The position numbers and the translations under genes were made by a program. Below the pieces are notes generated by a model. The model did not search any database, was not told the DNA's origin, and worked only from the letters and a program-made list of their open reading frames with translations. This document shows positions 17,168 to 24,607 of a DNA stretch of 55,605 nucleotides, in pieces (the stretch's first letter is position 1; each line of letters begins with the position of its first letter). Source of the DNA: CAZWDL01 sp964632995 (GTDB lineage: Bacteria; Bacteroidota; Bacteroidia; Chitinophagales; Saprospiraceae); assembly GCA_964632995.1 (NCBI GenBank), contig CAZWDL010000038.1, positions 1 to 55,605 of the forward strand, in the 5' to 3' direction.

Positions 17168-17200
17168 CTAGTACACAGTGTACTAGTGCCGGAGGCACTA
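17168..17200. repeat. Two abutting palindromes with GTGCCGGAGGCAC core
   Basis: tagtacacagtgtacta is followed directly by tagtgccggaggcacta, sharing one base. The second is the clearest copy of the core found at 1230-1242 and 13333-13345. Confidence 0.7.
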
Positions 17201-17355
17201 GATTCCCCCTGCACGTACTTGTGCTTCGTCTCAGTAATACTTACCTTGAAGCTAGAAAATCTTGTGCCAAACACAAGACTATCATATCCCGATGCGGAAA
17301 ATTCACCGCAACGTGCAGAACCTGGCGCCTCCGCAGTTTCGACTGGAATGGTGAG

Positions 17356-17395
17356 GAACCGCAGAACAGTAGAACCGAAGAACAGCAGAACAGAA
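17356..17395. repeat. AACCGCAGAACAG word cluster
   Basis: The segments aaccgcagaacagtagaacc and gaagaacagcagaacag repeat the words seen in the palindromic element at 2156-2250, at 19291-19313, and (reverse strand) at 24416-24460. Confidence 0.6.
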
Positions 17396-17679
17396 TAAGT
17401 GGGGCCGGCACGGTAGAGCAGTAGTCTGGCCGGGGAAGGAACAGCAGAAACCATGCAGCGGCAAGTGCCGTGATTAAAGTCTTTGCATTTCTCCAGTCAA
17501 TTCCAATAATTTTCATTCGTCAGTAATTCACAGTCAGTTTCCTGCTGAGCATTCCTTCAGCTGTTTTAACCCGTAGGAAATAGAACGGCCTTTTCAATTA
17601 TTGCCAACAAATTTTCCCATCCCATCGTTACTATCCCATAAGTGCAACCTTTTTTTCTGCTAACAAAAATTCTGCTCTC

Positions 17680-18291
17680 ATGAACCGTTGGCTAAAGGCA
17701 ATAAACCTCTCCCTGCTTGCCGTTTTACTTTTAACCCACTGCACCGGTAACGGCGATTCCGCTTCCACCGATAGGCAGGAAGCTGAAGTACTCGCCACAT
17801 CATCTTCCGAAAGCCCGGTTTTGCAGGACAGCACCGCAGCGCCTGCCCGCCTTATCCGCGCGGGAGGACAGGCGGTACCCGTGTACGAGGATTTCGCCGG
17901 ACTGGCCCCCATTTTCGAAAAACAAAACGATACCACCTACGTCATCAATTTCTGGGCCACCTGGTGTAAGCCTTGCGTCGAGGAATTGCCTTACTTTGAG
18001 CAGTTGCACGAGCGGTTCGCCGGCGAAAAATTGCGCGTCATCCTGATCAGTTTGGACTTCGAACGCGACCTGGATACCAAACTCAAGCAATTTGTAGAAC
18101 AAAACCAGTTGAAATCCGATGTCATGGTACTACTCGACGGCAGTTACAACGAATGGATCGACAAAGTCGATGCTTCATGGGGCGGCGCCATCCCGGTCAC
18201 TGTGATCTACAATGCTAATGACCGGCAATTCGTAGGCCAGCAGCTACCCAGTTATGAACAGCTGGAATCCATCGTGTCATCTGTGCTGTAG
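17680..18291 (+). CDS. TlpA-like thioredoxin-fold lipoprotein
   Basis: This 203-residue protein has a lipoprotein signal (LLLTHC, Cys21), a low-complexity linker to about residue 55, and a thioredoxin-like domain with the redox motif WCKPC (Cys96, Cys99) in INFWATWCKPCVEELPYFEQL. The cis-proline region AIPVTVIYN is present. TlpA/ResA-type proteins reduce disulfides in the envelope, often for cytochrome c maturation or stress defence. Another thioredoxin-fold protein follows 61 bases downstream, so the pair probably works in the same compartment. Confidence 0.9.
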   Translation: MNRWLKAINLSLLAVLLLTHCTGNGDSASTDRQEAEVLATSSSESPVLQDSTAAPARLIRAGGQAVPVYEDFAGLAPIFEKQNDTTYVINFWATWCKPCVEELPYFEQLHERFAGEKLRVILISLDFERDLDTKLKQFVEQNQLKSDVMVLLDGSYNEWIDKVDASWGGAIPVTVIYNANDRQFVGQQLPSYEQLESIVSSVL

Positions 18292-18352
18292 ACGCCTCGC
18301 CACAGGCCCTCTGCGAATACCATTTCTCTGACTCATAAAACCTTAACCTGCT

Positions 18353-18973
18353 ATGAAAAAGTTATTCACTCTATCTGCTGTCCTTTTAACAGGACTGTTC
18401 TTCCTTACTTCTGCTGTGCTGACTAACGGTTTAAACGTAGGAGATAAGGCGCCCGGCTTCGAATTGAAAAACATTGATGGGAAAAGGTACGCCCTCTCCA
18501 ATATCAAGGATGCTAAAGGAAATACACCAAAGGGCTATATCGTCACCTTCACCTGCAATACCTGCCCCTTCGCCAAGATGTACGAAGACCGCCTGGTTGC
18601 CCTGCACAATAAAATGGCGCCCCGGGGCTGGCCGGTCGTTGCCATTCAGCCGAACGATCCGGAAATGATGCCGGGAGACAGTTTTGAGAATATGAAGAAA
18701 CGTGCGAAGGACAAGGGTTTCCCCTTCGTCTACCTACTTGATGAAAAGCAGGAGGTGTACCCGGCTTACGGCGCCGAACGCACACCGCATATCTTTCTGC
18801 TGGATGCCGACCGCACTGTTCGCTACATAGGAGCTATCGATGATAACCCGCAAAATGCAGGGGCTGTCAAGCGCAAATACGTCGAGGAGGCGATTACCGC
18901 TATCGAGGCGGGTAAGGAAGTGGAGCCGAAAGAGACCAAAGCTATCGGCTGTTCTATTAAGGCGAAGAAGTAA
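18353..18973 (+). CDS. Secreted redoxin (AhpC/TSA-like) protein
   Basis: This 206-residue protein has a signal peptide (MKKLFTLSAVLLTGLFFLTSAV) and a redoxin domain: VGDKAPGFELKNIDGKRYALSNI, then VTFTCNTCPFAKMYEDRL with Cys68 and Cys71 (CNTC), AIQPNDPEMMPGDSFENM and AYGAERTPHIFLLDADRTVRYIGAIDDN. This CxTC-P form is a common secreted thioredoxin-like family of Bacteroidota and other bacteria, annotated as peroxiredoxin or thioredoxin family. A C-terminal CSIKAKK tail leaves one extra Cys. It is likely co-transcribed with the TlpA-like gene upstream. Confidence 0.9.
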   Translation: MKKLFTLSAVLLTGLFFLTSAVLTNGLNVGDKAPGFELKNIDGKRYALSNIKDAKGNTPKGYIVTFTCNTCPFAKMYEDRLVALHNKMAPRGWPVVAIQPNDPEMMPGDSFENMKKRAKDKGFPFVYLLDEKQEVYPAYGAERTPHIFLLDADRTVRYIGAIDDNPQNAGAVKRKYVEEAITAIEAGKEVEPKETKAIGCSIKAKK

Positions 18974-19030
18974 TACGATGCTGTTGATCGTAAAAAATAA
19001 GTCATCCCGAATTATGGTGGCTACTTTACA

Positions 19031-19074
19031 CAAGTAGGGGTTGCCGAGACCTTCGGGTCGGCAACCCTTACTTG
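19031..19074. terminator. Bidirectional hairpin with TTCG loop
   Basis: A long stem (19031-19051 with 19056-19074, a few mismatches) is closed by a ttcg tetraloop, between the convergent redoxin gene and the small membrane protein gene. The stem ends in caagta/tacttg. There is no long T tract, but the position and stability suit a shared terminator. Confidence 0.6.
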
Positions 19075-19098
19075 CTAAATCCAAAACGCCAACGGCCC

Positions 19099-19254
19099 TT
19101 ACAGCACATCCAGTGCTTTGGCCAGATAGGTCAGGGAAAAGGGCAAGGCCAGCCAGAACCACTCATTGGCGAATATCAGTAAAAAAATAACGATGGCCGT
19201 GGATACGAGAAAGATGATCCAGTCGGTCATTTTTGAACCTTTCGATACTTCCAT
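19099..19254 (-). CDS. Small two-helix membrane protein (51 aa)
   Basis: This short gene starts at ATG 19254-19252 and ends at TAA 19101-19099. The product begins MEVSKGSKMTDWIIFLVSTA, has a first hydrophobic helix at residues about 12-29, a short FANEWFW turn, and a second hydrophobic stretch LALPFSLTYLAKALDVL. It is convergent with the redoxin gene and shares its terminator-like hairpin. The coding appearance (charged N-terminus, clean helices, stop just before the hairpin) supports a real gene. I do not recognise the family. The next M (residue 9) could be the true start. Confidence 0.6.
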   Translation of the reverse strand: MEVSKGSKMTDWIIFLVSTAIVIFLLIFANEWFWLALPFSLTYLAKALDVL

Positions 19255-19290
19255 GGTATTTTTCTTTTTTGCTCGCACAAAAGTAAGAAA

Positions 19291-19313
19291 AACCGAAGAA
19301 CAGAAGAACAGAA
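19291..19313. repeat. Short AACCGAAGAACAG word
   Basis: aaccgaagaacagaagaaca lies upstream of the small membrane protein gene and matches the word family at 17356-17395 and 2209-2250. Confidence 0.4.
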
Positions 19314-19365
19314 GTGAAAGTAAAAAGTCATCAATGGCAGAAGTTTGACCAACTTCTCAGGATCC

Positions 19366-20277
19366 TTACTCTTCATTTACATCAGGCCGGAACACAATTC
19401 CATTGGGTTGTTGCAGGTCTCCGGAGTCGATGAAAACATCGATGAAGTTACCGCGCTGGTCATAGCGCAGAACGCTGTTGGCCTGCCAGTCGCAAAGATA
19501 GATGCGTTCGTCGGGGCCAAAGGCTACACCTTCCAACCGTTCCAGCCCGCTGATAAAGGTGCCGAGGAACCTGCCGTTGCGTTCGTTGAACTCCAGCACG
19601 CTGCCCGATTGCCAGTCGGCTACATAAAGGTCTTCATCCTCACCGAACCAGATGTTGGTGGGGCCGTTAAGGCGGGCTTCATCACGGATGCTGCGTTGGA
19701 AATCGCCGTCTTCACTATATCGCCGCACTTCTTTGGAGCCGAAACAGGCTACGTAAAAACTGCCTTCGCGGTCCCAGGCATGGCTGAGCGGCTGGTTCAG
19801 GTTTTCTGTGAACTCATCGACGAAGACACCGCTGCGGGCGTCAAAACGGGCTACACTGGATTGACGCTCGCCCCACTGGCTTACGTAGAGCAGGCCATCG
19901 GGGCCGAAGCTGATCTTGGTGGGATTATCGAGCGTATATCCGGTAGTGAACGCGCCGAGAAAGGCGCCGCTGCGCGAATCGTAGCGATGGATAGCCGAAT
20001 TGCCGCGGCCACTGACATAAAGATTGCTATCGGGGCCGAAGGCGACTTCCTGCGTCATCTGCAGGTTGTTTTCTCCCGGTGAGACAAAATCGCCGAGGAA
20101 ATGGCCGGTCTGCCCGTCGTAGTGCTTAACCGAGTGATCATTACGGCTGCTGATGAAAACATCGTGCTGCAGGCCAACTTCTTCCTGGTAATAGCTCGTT
20201 GTCTGACGAGTACAGGAAAAGCCGGTCAGGAAGGAAAGGGCGAGTAGGAGGGCGTGATGGCGCATGGTTGATGTCAT
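19366..20277 (-). CDS. Six-bladed beta-propeller (NHL/Vgb-like) lipoprotein
   Basis: The protein has about 303 residues from ATG 20277. An earlier in-frame ATG at 20421 would add 48 residues unlike a signal; ATG 20265 is also possible. The signal ends in FLTGFSC, a lipobox. The body is a tandem of about 45-residue repeats, each with the pattern 'lYVxxxxxxxVxRfdxxxGxfxxxF': LYVSGRGNSAIHRYDSRSG, LYVSQWGERQSSVARFDARSG, FYVACFGSKEVRRYSEDG, LYVADWQSGSVLEFNERNG, IYLCDWQANSVLRYDQRG. Such propellers (NHL, SMP-30 or Vgb-like) often bind ligands or hydrolyse lactones or glycans. No catalytic set is obvious. It is probably an envelope protein with an unknown partner. Confidence 0.85.
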   Translation of the reverse strand: MTSTMRHHALLLALSFLTGFSCTRQTTSYYQEEVGLQHDVFISSRNDHSVKHYDGQTGHFLGDFVSPGENNLQMTQEVAFGPDSNLYVSGRGNSAIHRYDSRSGAFLGAFTTGYTLDNPTKISFGPDGLLYVSQWGERQSSVARFDARSGVFVDEFTENLNQPLSHAWDREGSFYVACFGSKEVRRYSEDGDFQRSIRDEARLNGPTNIWFGEDEDLYVADWQSGSVLEFNERNGRFLGTFISGLERLEGVAFGPDERIYLCDWQANSVLRYDQRGNFIDVFIDSGDLQQPNGIVFRPDVNEE

Positions 20278-20478
20278 CGGATTATCAAATTCGGTTGAGT
20301 GAAAGCGGGGAAAAGTGTTTATCTTTTCCTTTCTTAGGCAAATTTTGTGATCAGCCGAAAATGAGAAGCAAAAGCGACCAAAGGGAGCGTTGATTTTTAT
20401 TTTTGACTGACTTTCAATCACGAGATTTGTCTAAGAATCATCTTTTCTCTGTCTAACGGCAGTGAGCCAAGCTAAGTT

Positions 20479-20486
20479 TATCTTTG
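20479..20486 (+). promoter_or_regulatory. Candidate Bacteroidota -7 element (TATCTTTG)
   Basis: The exact -7 consensus tatctttg lies 52 bases before the lipocalin-like gene. No clear TTG-type -33 element was found at the right spacing, so this is only a candidate. Confidence 0.4.
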
Positions 20487-20538
20487 CCTGCCCCCATGAC
20501 GAAAAGGGGCATTTGTTAGGGCGCTTAAAAGAAATCAT

Positions 20539-20889
20539 ATGTCTGTATTGCGTACAATCCTGCTCTTGGGAATCTTTGCTGTACTTGCCTGCAGTAAAGA
20601 AGATGACAACGAACCCTCCGATCCTTTTCTCGATTCCTGGGAAGTCATTAACGGGTCGGGCGTAGGGGTGAGCGAATTGATTGGAACCGTATATTCCTTT
20701 GCATCCGACGGCGATTTTACCGCTTCCAAGGACGGAGTAACCCAGGTAGGAACTTTTACCCGCACCGATACGGAACTGACATTGGACTTCGGGAATACGA
20801 CGGTAAAGTATCTTTATAGCATTACCGGCAATCAGATGAGCTGGGCCAGCACTGCCACGGGGAGAAATCTGACGCTGCAGCGTCGATAA
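20539..20889 (+). CDS. Lipocalin-like small lipoprotein
   Basis: This 116-residue protein has a lipoprotein signal (ILLLGIFAVLAC, Cys18), an acidic linker (SKEDDNEPSDP) and a beta-rich domain: SWEVINGSGVGVSELIGTVYSFASDGDFTASKDGVTQVGTFTRTDTELTLDFGNTTVKYLYSITGNQMSW. This follows the lipocalin-like/META-like pattern of Bacteroidota lipoproteins ('W.l....g....y.F..dGtf......G.Y....n.L.l......y.i..d..L'). The function is unknown, and ligand binding at the cell surface is a guess. It converges with the BNR gene, with only two bases between stop codons. Confidence 0.75.
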   Translation: MSVLRTILLLGIFAVLACSKEDDNEPSDPFLDSWEVINGSGVGVSELIGTVYSFASDGDFTASKDGVTQVGTFTRTDTELTLDFGNTTVKYLYSITGNQMSWASTATGRNLTLQRR

Positions 20890-20891
20890 GT

Positions 20892-23800
20892 TCAGTCGGC
20901 AGAAGAGGGAATGACTACCACGGGCAGATCCTGCTCCTTGTAAATCTGATTAAAACGGGAGACGTCCTTATCCAGAATATCGTGGTAAATCGACTTTTGC
21001 TCCCGCCAGGTGCGTAGAAGGTCCTGCATGCGTTGCCGGGCGCCATCGGTTACATGGGGTGCATGCGTATCGAGGCGTTCGATGAGGCTGATAAACTCCG
21101 CGTTCAGGCGGTTGGGATAATTGATGACATCCTGATCGGTTTTCTGACGGGGCTGGATCAGCCGTTCCTCCCATTGTCTGATACGTTGTTGTACCGCTTT
21201 GCCCTGTTGGATAAGTTCTTCCGCGCAGCCTGCTTTTTTCATTTGTTTGGTCAGGAAGGCGACCTGTTTTTTGACCACCCGCATTCGCTTGACGGACTGA
21301 TGGATGTCACGGACGGCGTTTTCCATGCCTTGCAATGCCTCCTGTTGTTTGGCGTAGTCTTCCGGCGAGGCGCTCAGGCGCGGATCGGGAATGATTTCAA
21401 AGGGCTGCTCCAGGGTGTCGCCGGGGCTGATCAGACGGAGCGTATAGTTGCCTGGAGCCACCAGGCCGCTTTGATAGCTGCCATAAACAAAGATATCGGG
21501 AACGCCGGGGATAGGGGTACGGCGCAGGTCCCAGTGGAAGCGATTGATGCCTTGCCGGGAGGGGAGCATGGCTTCCCGCTCGGGGCCGCCCGGATATTCT
21601 ACGAAGTTACTGTCCGGTTGATTGGTGAAAGTTCGTACCAGGCGTTGGTTTTTGTCAAGTATCTGCAGGGTCAGCAGTTGACGGTCCATATCCCAGGGCA
21701 GGTAGTAGTTGATGATGACGCCGTTAGGCGGATTGGCCCCCATTTCGGCGGGTGGTTCCGGATGGGTTTCGGCATGGAAGCGCACAGTGGGCTTGGGGCG
21801 GAAGAGCAGGGCTTCCCGGCGTGGCAGCACCCCCATGCTTTGTTGCAGAGGGCCCAGGTCATCGAGTATCCAGAAGCCTCTGCCGGAAGTAGCTGCGATG
21901 AGGTCATTGTCCCTAATGGTGAGATCGGTTACCGGGCATACCGGAAGGTTGAGCTGCAGGCGCCGCCACTGCGCACCCTTATTAAAGGAGATGTAGAGCC
22001 CTCCTTCAGTTCCGGCGTAGAGCAAGCCGGGGCGAAGGAGATCCTCTCTAACGACGCGGACGAAGTGATTGGCCGCGATCCCCTCGTTTATCCTCGTCCA
22101 GGTTTTGCCGTAATCAGATGTGAAATAGGCCATAGGCTGGAGATCGTTGAATTTGTACCGGTTGGCTACCAGATAAGCCGTAGCCGGATCATGGGGCGAT
22201 ACTTCAATAGAATTGATCACGGCTTCTCCGAGTTCTTTTGGAGTGATGTTTTTCCAGCTTCGACCTTCGTCCCGGGTGAGGTGGACCAGCCCGTCGTCGG
22301 AGCCGGCCCACAACAGGCCGGGCTCGTGGGGGGAACAAGCGAGGTAACTGATCGTGTTATAGTTTTCCGCACCGGCGCCTTCGTTGGTAAAAGGCCCTCC
22401 GCCGACGCCCTGTTTATCCGGTTCATTGCGGGTCAGGTCAGGGCTGATTTCCTTCCAGCGCTGCCCTCCGTCCGCAGTTCGCAATACCTGATTGGCCGCG
22501 TGGTACACCACATCCGGATTGTGCGGGGAAACGACAATGGGGGAATTCCAGTTAAAGCGATACTTCATGTCTTTGGGTTCGGTGGCCAGCCGCAGGGCGG
22601 GATAAGCACTGATATCTCTGCTCATCTTGGTCTCTTGGTCGTATATCTCGATATAGCCCTGGTAGCAGCCGCCGTAGATGCGTTCCGGGTTGTCGGGGTT
22701 GAAAGCCAGGAAGGCGCTTTCACAGCCGGCCACCGGATACCAGTCTTGCCGGCCGATGCCCGGGCCCGGGGTGCGGCTGGGAATAGCCACCGTAGTGTTG
22801 TCTTGTTGACCGCCATAGAGATAGTAAGGGAAGCGGTTGTCGGCAATGACGCGGTAAAATTGCCCCGTGGGTTGATTGTACTGGCTCGACCAGGTATGCC
22901 CACCGTTAAAAGTAATGGCGGCGCCGCCGTCATTAGCAAGAATCATGTTGGAGGGCCAGCCGGGATTGATCCATAAATCGTGTTGATCGCCATGCGGGGT
23001 ACTAATCTCTTCGAAGCGGCGCCCGCCATCGATCGATTTGAGCAGGGGTTCATTGAGTACATAAACGGTTTCCGGATCCTGAGGATCGGCAAATATTTCA
23101 ATGTAGTACCAGGCGCGGGCCACGGTTGAGCGATCCCCGCTGGTCTGCTGCCAGGATTTCCCGCCGTCCTCCGAGCGGAAAACGCCGCCGTTACCGGCTT
23201 CGATATTGGCATAAACGATTTTTGGGTTGGCGGGGGAGACGTCGACGGCTACTTTACCCATTTCGCCGGGAAGCCCGTTATTGAGCCGCTCCCAGTTGTT
23301 ACCGCTGTCGCTCGACTTGAACAGGCCGGAGCCCGGACCGCCGCTGCGTACACTCCAGGGGTAACGGCGGTGATCCCACATACCGGCATAGAGAATGCGA
23401 GGGTTGGAAGGGTCGAGGCTCAAATCGCAGGCCCCAGTGGTATTGTCGATGTACAGCACCTTGCACCAGGTCTGGCCGCCGTCTTCACTGCGGTACACGC
23501 CCCGGCATTCGCTGGGGCCATGCAGCGCGCCCTGTACGGCGACGAAAAGGTGCTCGGGATTGTCAGGATGGATGACGATCTCAGCAATATGCCTCGACTC
23601 TGTAAGACCGAGGTGCTTCCAGGTTTCTCCCCCGTCAGTCGATTTGTAGACACCGTCGCCGTGCGTCGTCATGGTGCCGCGAACAGCGTGCTCCCCCATC
23701 CCTACGTAGACGATATTGGGATCTGAGGGCGCAACGGCAATTGCTCCTACCGAACCGGTGCGGAAAAAGCCATCGGAGATATTATGCCAGGTCATTCCGG

Positions 23801-24053
23801 CATCTTCCGTCTTCCAAAGTCCTCCACCGGTACTTCCCATGTAATAAGTCATGGGGTTCCGGGCCACTCCGGCTACGGCAACACTTCGGCCTCCCCGAAA
23901 GGGTCCGATATTACGCCACTTCAATTCCTTAAAGTGAGCAGGGTTAAACATTTCAGCGGGAAAAAGAGCCCGTCGCGCTTGACAGGGAACTTGAAGAGGT
24001 GAAAATAATAGGTAGATGAACAGCCAAACTGCAAGCGCGTAAGTCTGTCTCAT
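20892..24053 (-). CDS. BNR/VPS10-like beta-propeller protein ('glycosyl hydrolase' type)
   Basis: This 1053-residue protein has a signal peptide (LAVWLFIYLLFSPLQVPCQA). The first 700 residues hold many Asp-box (S-x-D-x-G-x-T-W) repeats: YKSTDGGETW, YRSEDGGQTW, FKSSDSGNNW, FRSEDGGKSW, LRTADGGQRW and LTRDEGRSW. These fit one or two large propellers of the sortilin/VPS10 or sialidase type. The rest is a beta region (about 760-870, RPKPTVRFHAETHPEPP) and a C-terminal helical part to about 1050. Family members are often called glycosyl hydrolases, but no such activity has been shown, to my knowledge, for this architecture. It is secreted. It is convergent with the lipocalin-like gene and lies downstream of the S9 peptidase gene on the same strand. 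Confidence 0.88.
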   Translation of the reverse strand: MRQTYALAVWLFIYLLFSPLQVPCQARRALFPAEMFNPAHFKELKWRNIGPFRGGRSVAVAGVARNPMTYYMGSTGGGLWKTEDAGMTWHNISDGFFRTGSVGAIAVAPSDPNIVYVGMGEHAVRGTMTTHGDGVYKSTDGGETWKHLGLTESRHIAEIVIHPDNPEHLFVAVQGALHGPSECRGVYRSEDGGQTWCKVLYIDNTTGACDLSLDPSNPRILYAGMWDHRRYPWSVRSGGPGSGLFKSSDSGNNWERLNNGLPGEMGKVAVDVSPANPKIVYANIEAGNGGVFRSEDGGKSWQQTSGDRSTVARAWYYIEIFADPQDPETVYVLNEPLLKSIDGGRRFEEISTPHGDQHDLWINPGWPSNMILANDGGAAITFNGGHTWSSQYNQPTGQFYRVIADNRFPYYLYGGQQDNTTVAIPSRTPGPGIGRQDWYPVAGCESAFLAFNPDNPERIYGGCYQGYIEIYDQETKMSRDISAYPALRLATEPKDMKYRFNWNSPIVVSPHNPDVVYHAANQVLRTADGGQRWKEISPDLTRNEPDKQGVGGGPFTNEGAGAENYNTISYLACSPHEPGLLWAGSDDGLVHLTRDEGRSWKNITPKELGEAVINSIEVSPHDPATAYLVANRYKFNDLQPMAYFTSDYGKTWTRINEGIAANHFVRVVREDLLRPGLLYAGTEGGLYISFNKGAQWRRLQLNLPVCPVTDLTIRDNDLIAATSGRGFWILDDLGPLQQSMGVLPRREALLFRPKPTVRFHAETHPEPPAEMGANPPNGVIINYYLPWDMDRQLLTLQILDKNQRLVRTFTNQPDSNFVEYPGGPEREAMLPSRQGINRFHWDLRRTPIPGVPDIFVYGSYQSGLVAPGNYTLRLISPGDTLEQPFEIIPDPRLSASPEDYAKQQEALQGMENAVRDIHQSVKRMRVVKKQVAFLTKQMKKAGCAEELIQQGKAVQQRIRQWEERLIQPRQKTDQDVINYPNRLNAEFISLIERLDTHAPHVTDGARQRMQDLLRTWREQKSIYHDILDKDVSRFNQIYKEQDLPVVVIPSSAD

Positions 24054-24607
24054 AAAACATCAATATTTTTTCAGGGCATGCCCCATCGGACAGTTGCTCC
24101 TAGTGTACAATGTAGTTTTCTCACGGGAACAGAGGCTGGTTTACAGACCCTTCCCGAACGGATAAAAGTAGTTATTTCTACCCGCCTTTGAAGATATCAT
24201 GGACTATAAATGATTGTGAGACGGCGATGGAGGGGAGAACGATTCAATTCAAAAATAGCAATTTGATTGGTAAAATGCTATTTTTCAAGTGCTTTAGTAT
24301 CTATTTTAACTTTTTTAATGCTTGATTTACCCTGTTTGGGGTAGGGGGAAGGGGTTCAGAGCCCTGCAACCATCCCCCCTTCCTTCCTGGAACCCCCGGG
24401 ATAACGCATGATAATTCTGCGGTTCAATATTCGTCGGTTCCTATGTTCTTCTGTTCTGTGATTTTTGAAAAAATGAGATAATCCGGTAAACAGCCCGGAA
24501 CCGCAGCATATTTACCCCGTGGAATAGTCGCTTCGCGATTCCATGGGGTTTACCCGTCCTGAGGAACAAAGGCGGGGAAGAAGTGACCCAAGCCGGCTTA
24601 TGGGTGA
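24054..24607. other. 554-base non-coding gap with hairpins
   Basis: This gap between the S9 gene (3' end) and the BNR gene (5' end) contains three elements. One is a perfect 10-bp inverted repeat aaaaatagca/tgctattttt at 24251-24285. Another is a reverse-strand AACCG..GAACAG word cluster at 24416-24460. The third is a hairpin ccccgtggaat.../...attccatgggg at 24515-24548 with a CTTCG-like tip. The AT-rich 24251-24285 stem ends in a T run and could terminate transcripts from either side. No reading frame is convincing. Confidence 0.5.

Larger units (their letters stand above)
17018..17679. other. 662-base repeat-rich non-coding gap
   Basis: From left to right: a GC-rich hairpin gaaggcgcc/ggcgccttc at 17032-17058 just after dnaE; the double palindrome tagtacacagtgtacta (17168-17184) plus tagtgccggaggcacta (17184-17200); and an AACCGCAGAACAG-type word cluster at 17356-17395. 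On the minus strand a 91-residue frame from 17516 (MKIIGIDWRNAKTLITALAAAWFLLFL) runs into the word cluster, where its translation becomes Cys/Ser-rich. It may be a broken gene, but that is not convincing. No terminator with a T tract was seen for dnaE. Confidence 0.5.

Noticed and set aside
17241..17516. 91-residue minus-strand frame starting MKIIGIDWRNAKTLITALAAAW
   Set aside because: The first 30 residues look like a membrane segment, but the frame then runs through the AACCGCAGAACAG repeat, giving Cys/Ser-rich low-complexity sequence. It could be a remnant; support is too weak for a gene call.
21033..22976. 647-residue plus-strand open frame inside the BNR-repeat gene
   Set aside because: It is the antisense of a clear 1053-residue protein in a GC-rich region, where long mirror frames are expected; its translation shows no domain pattern.
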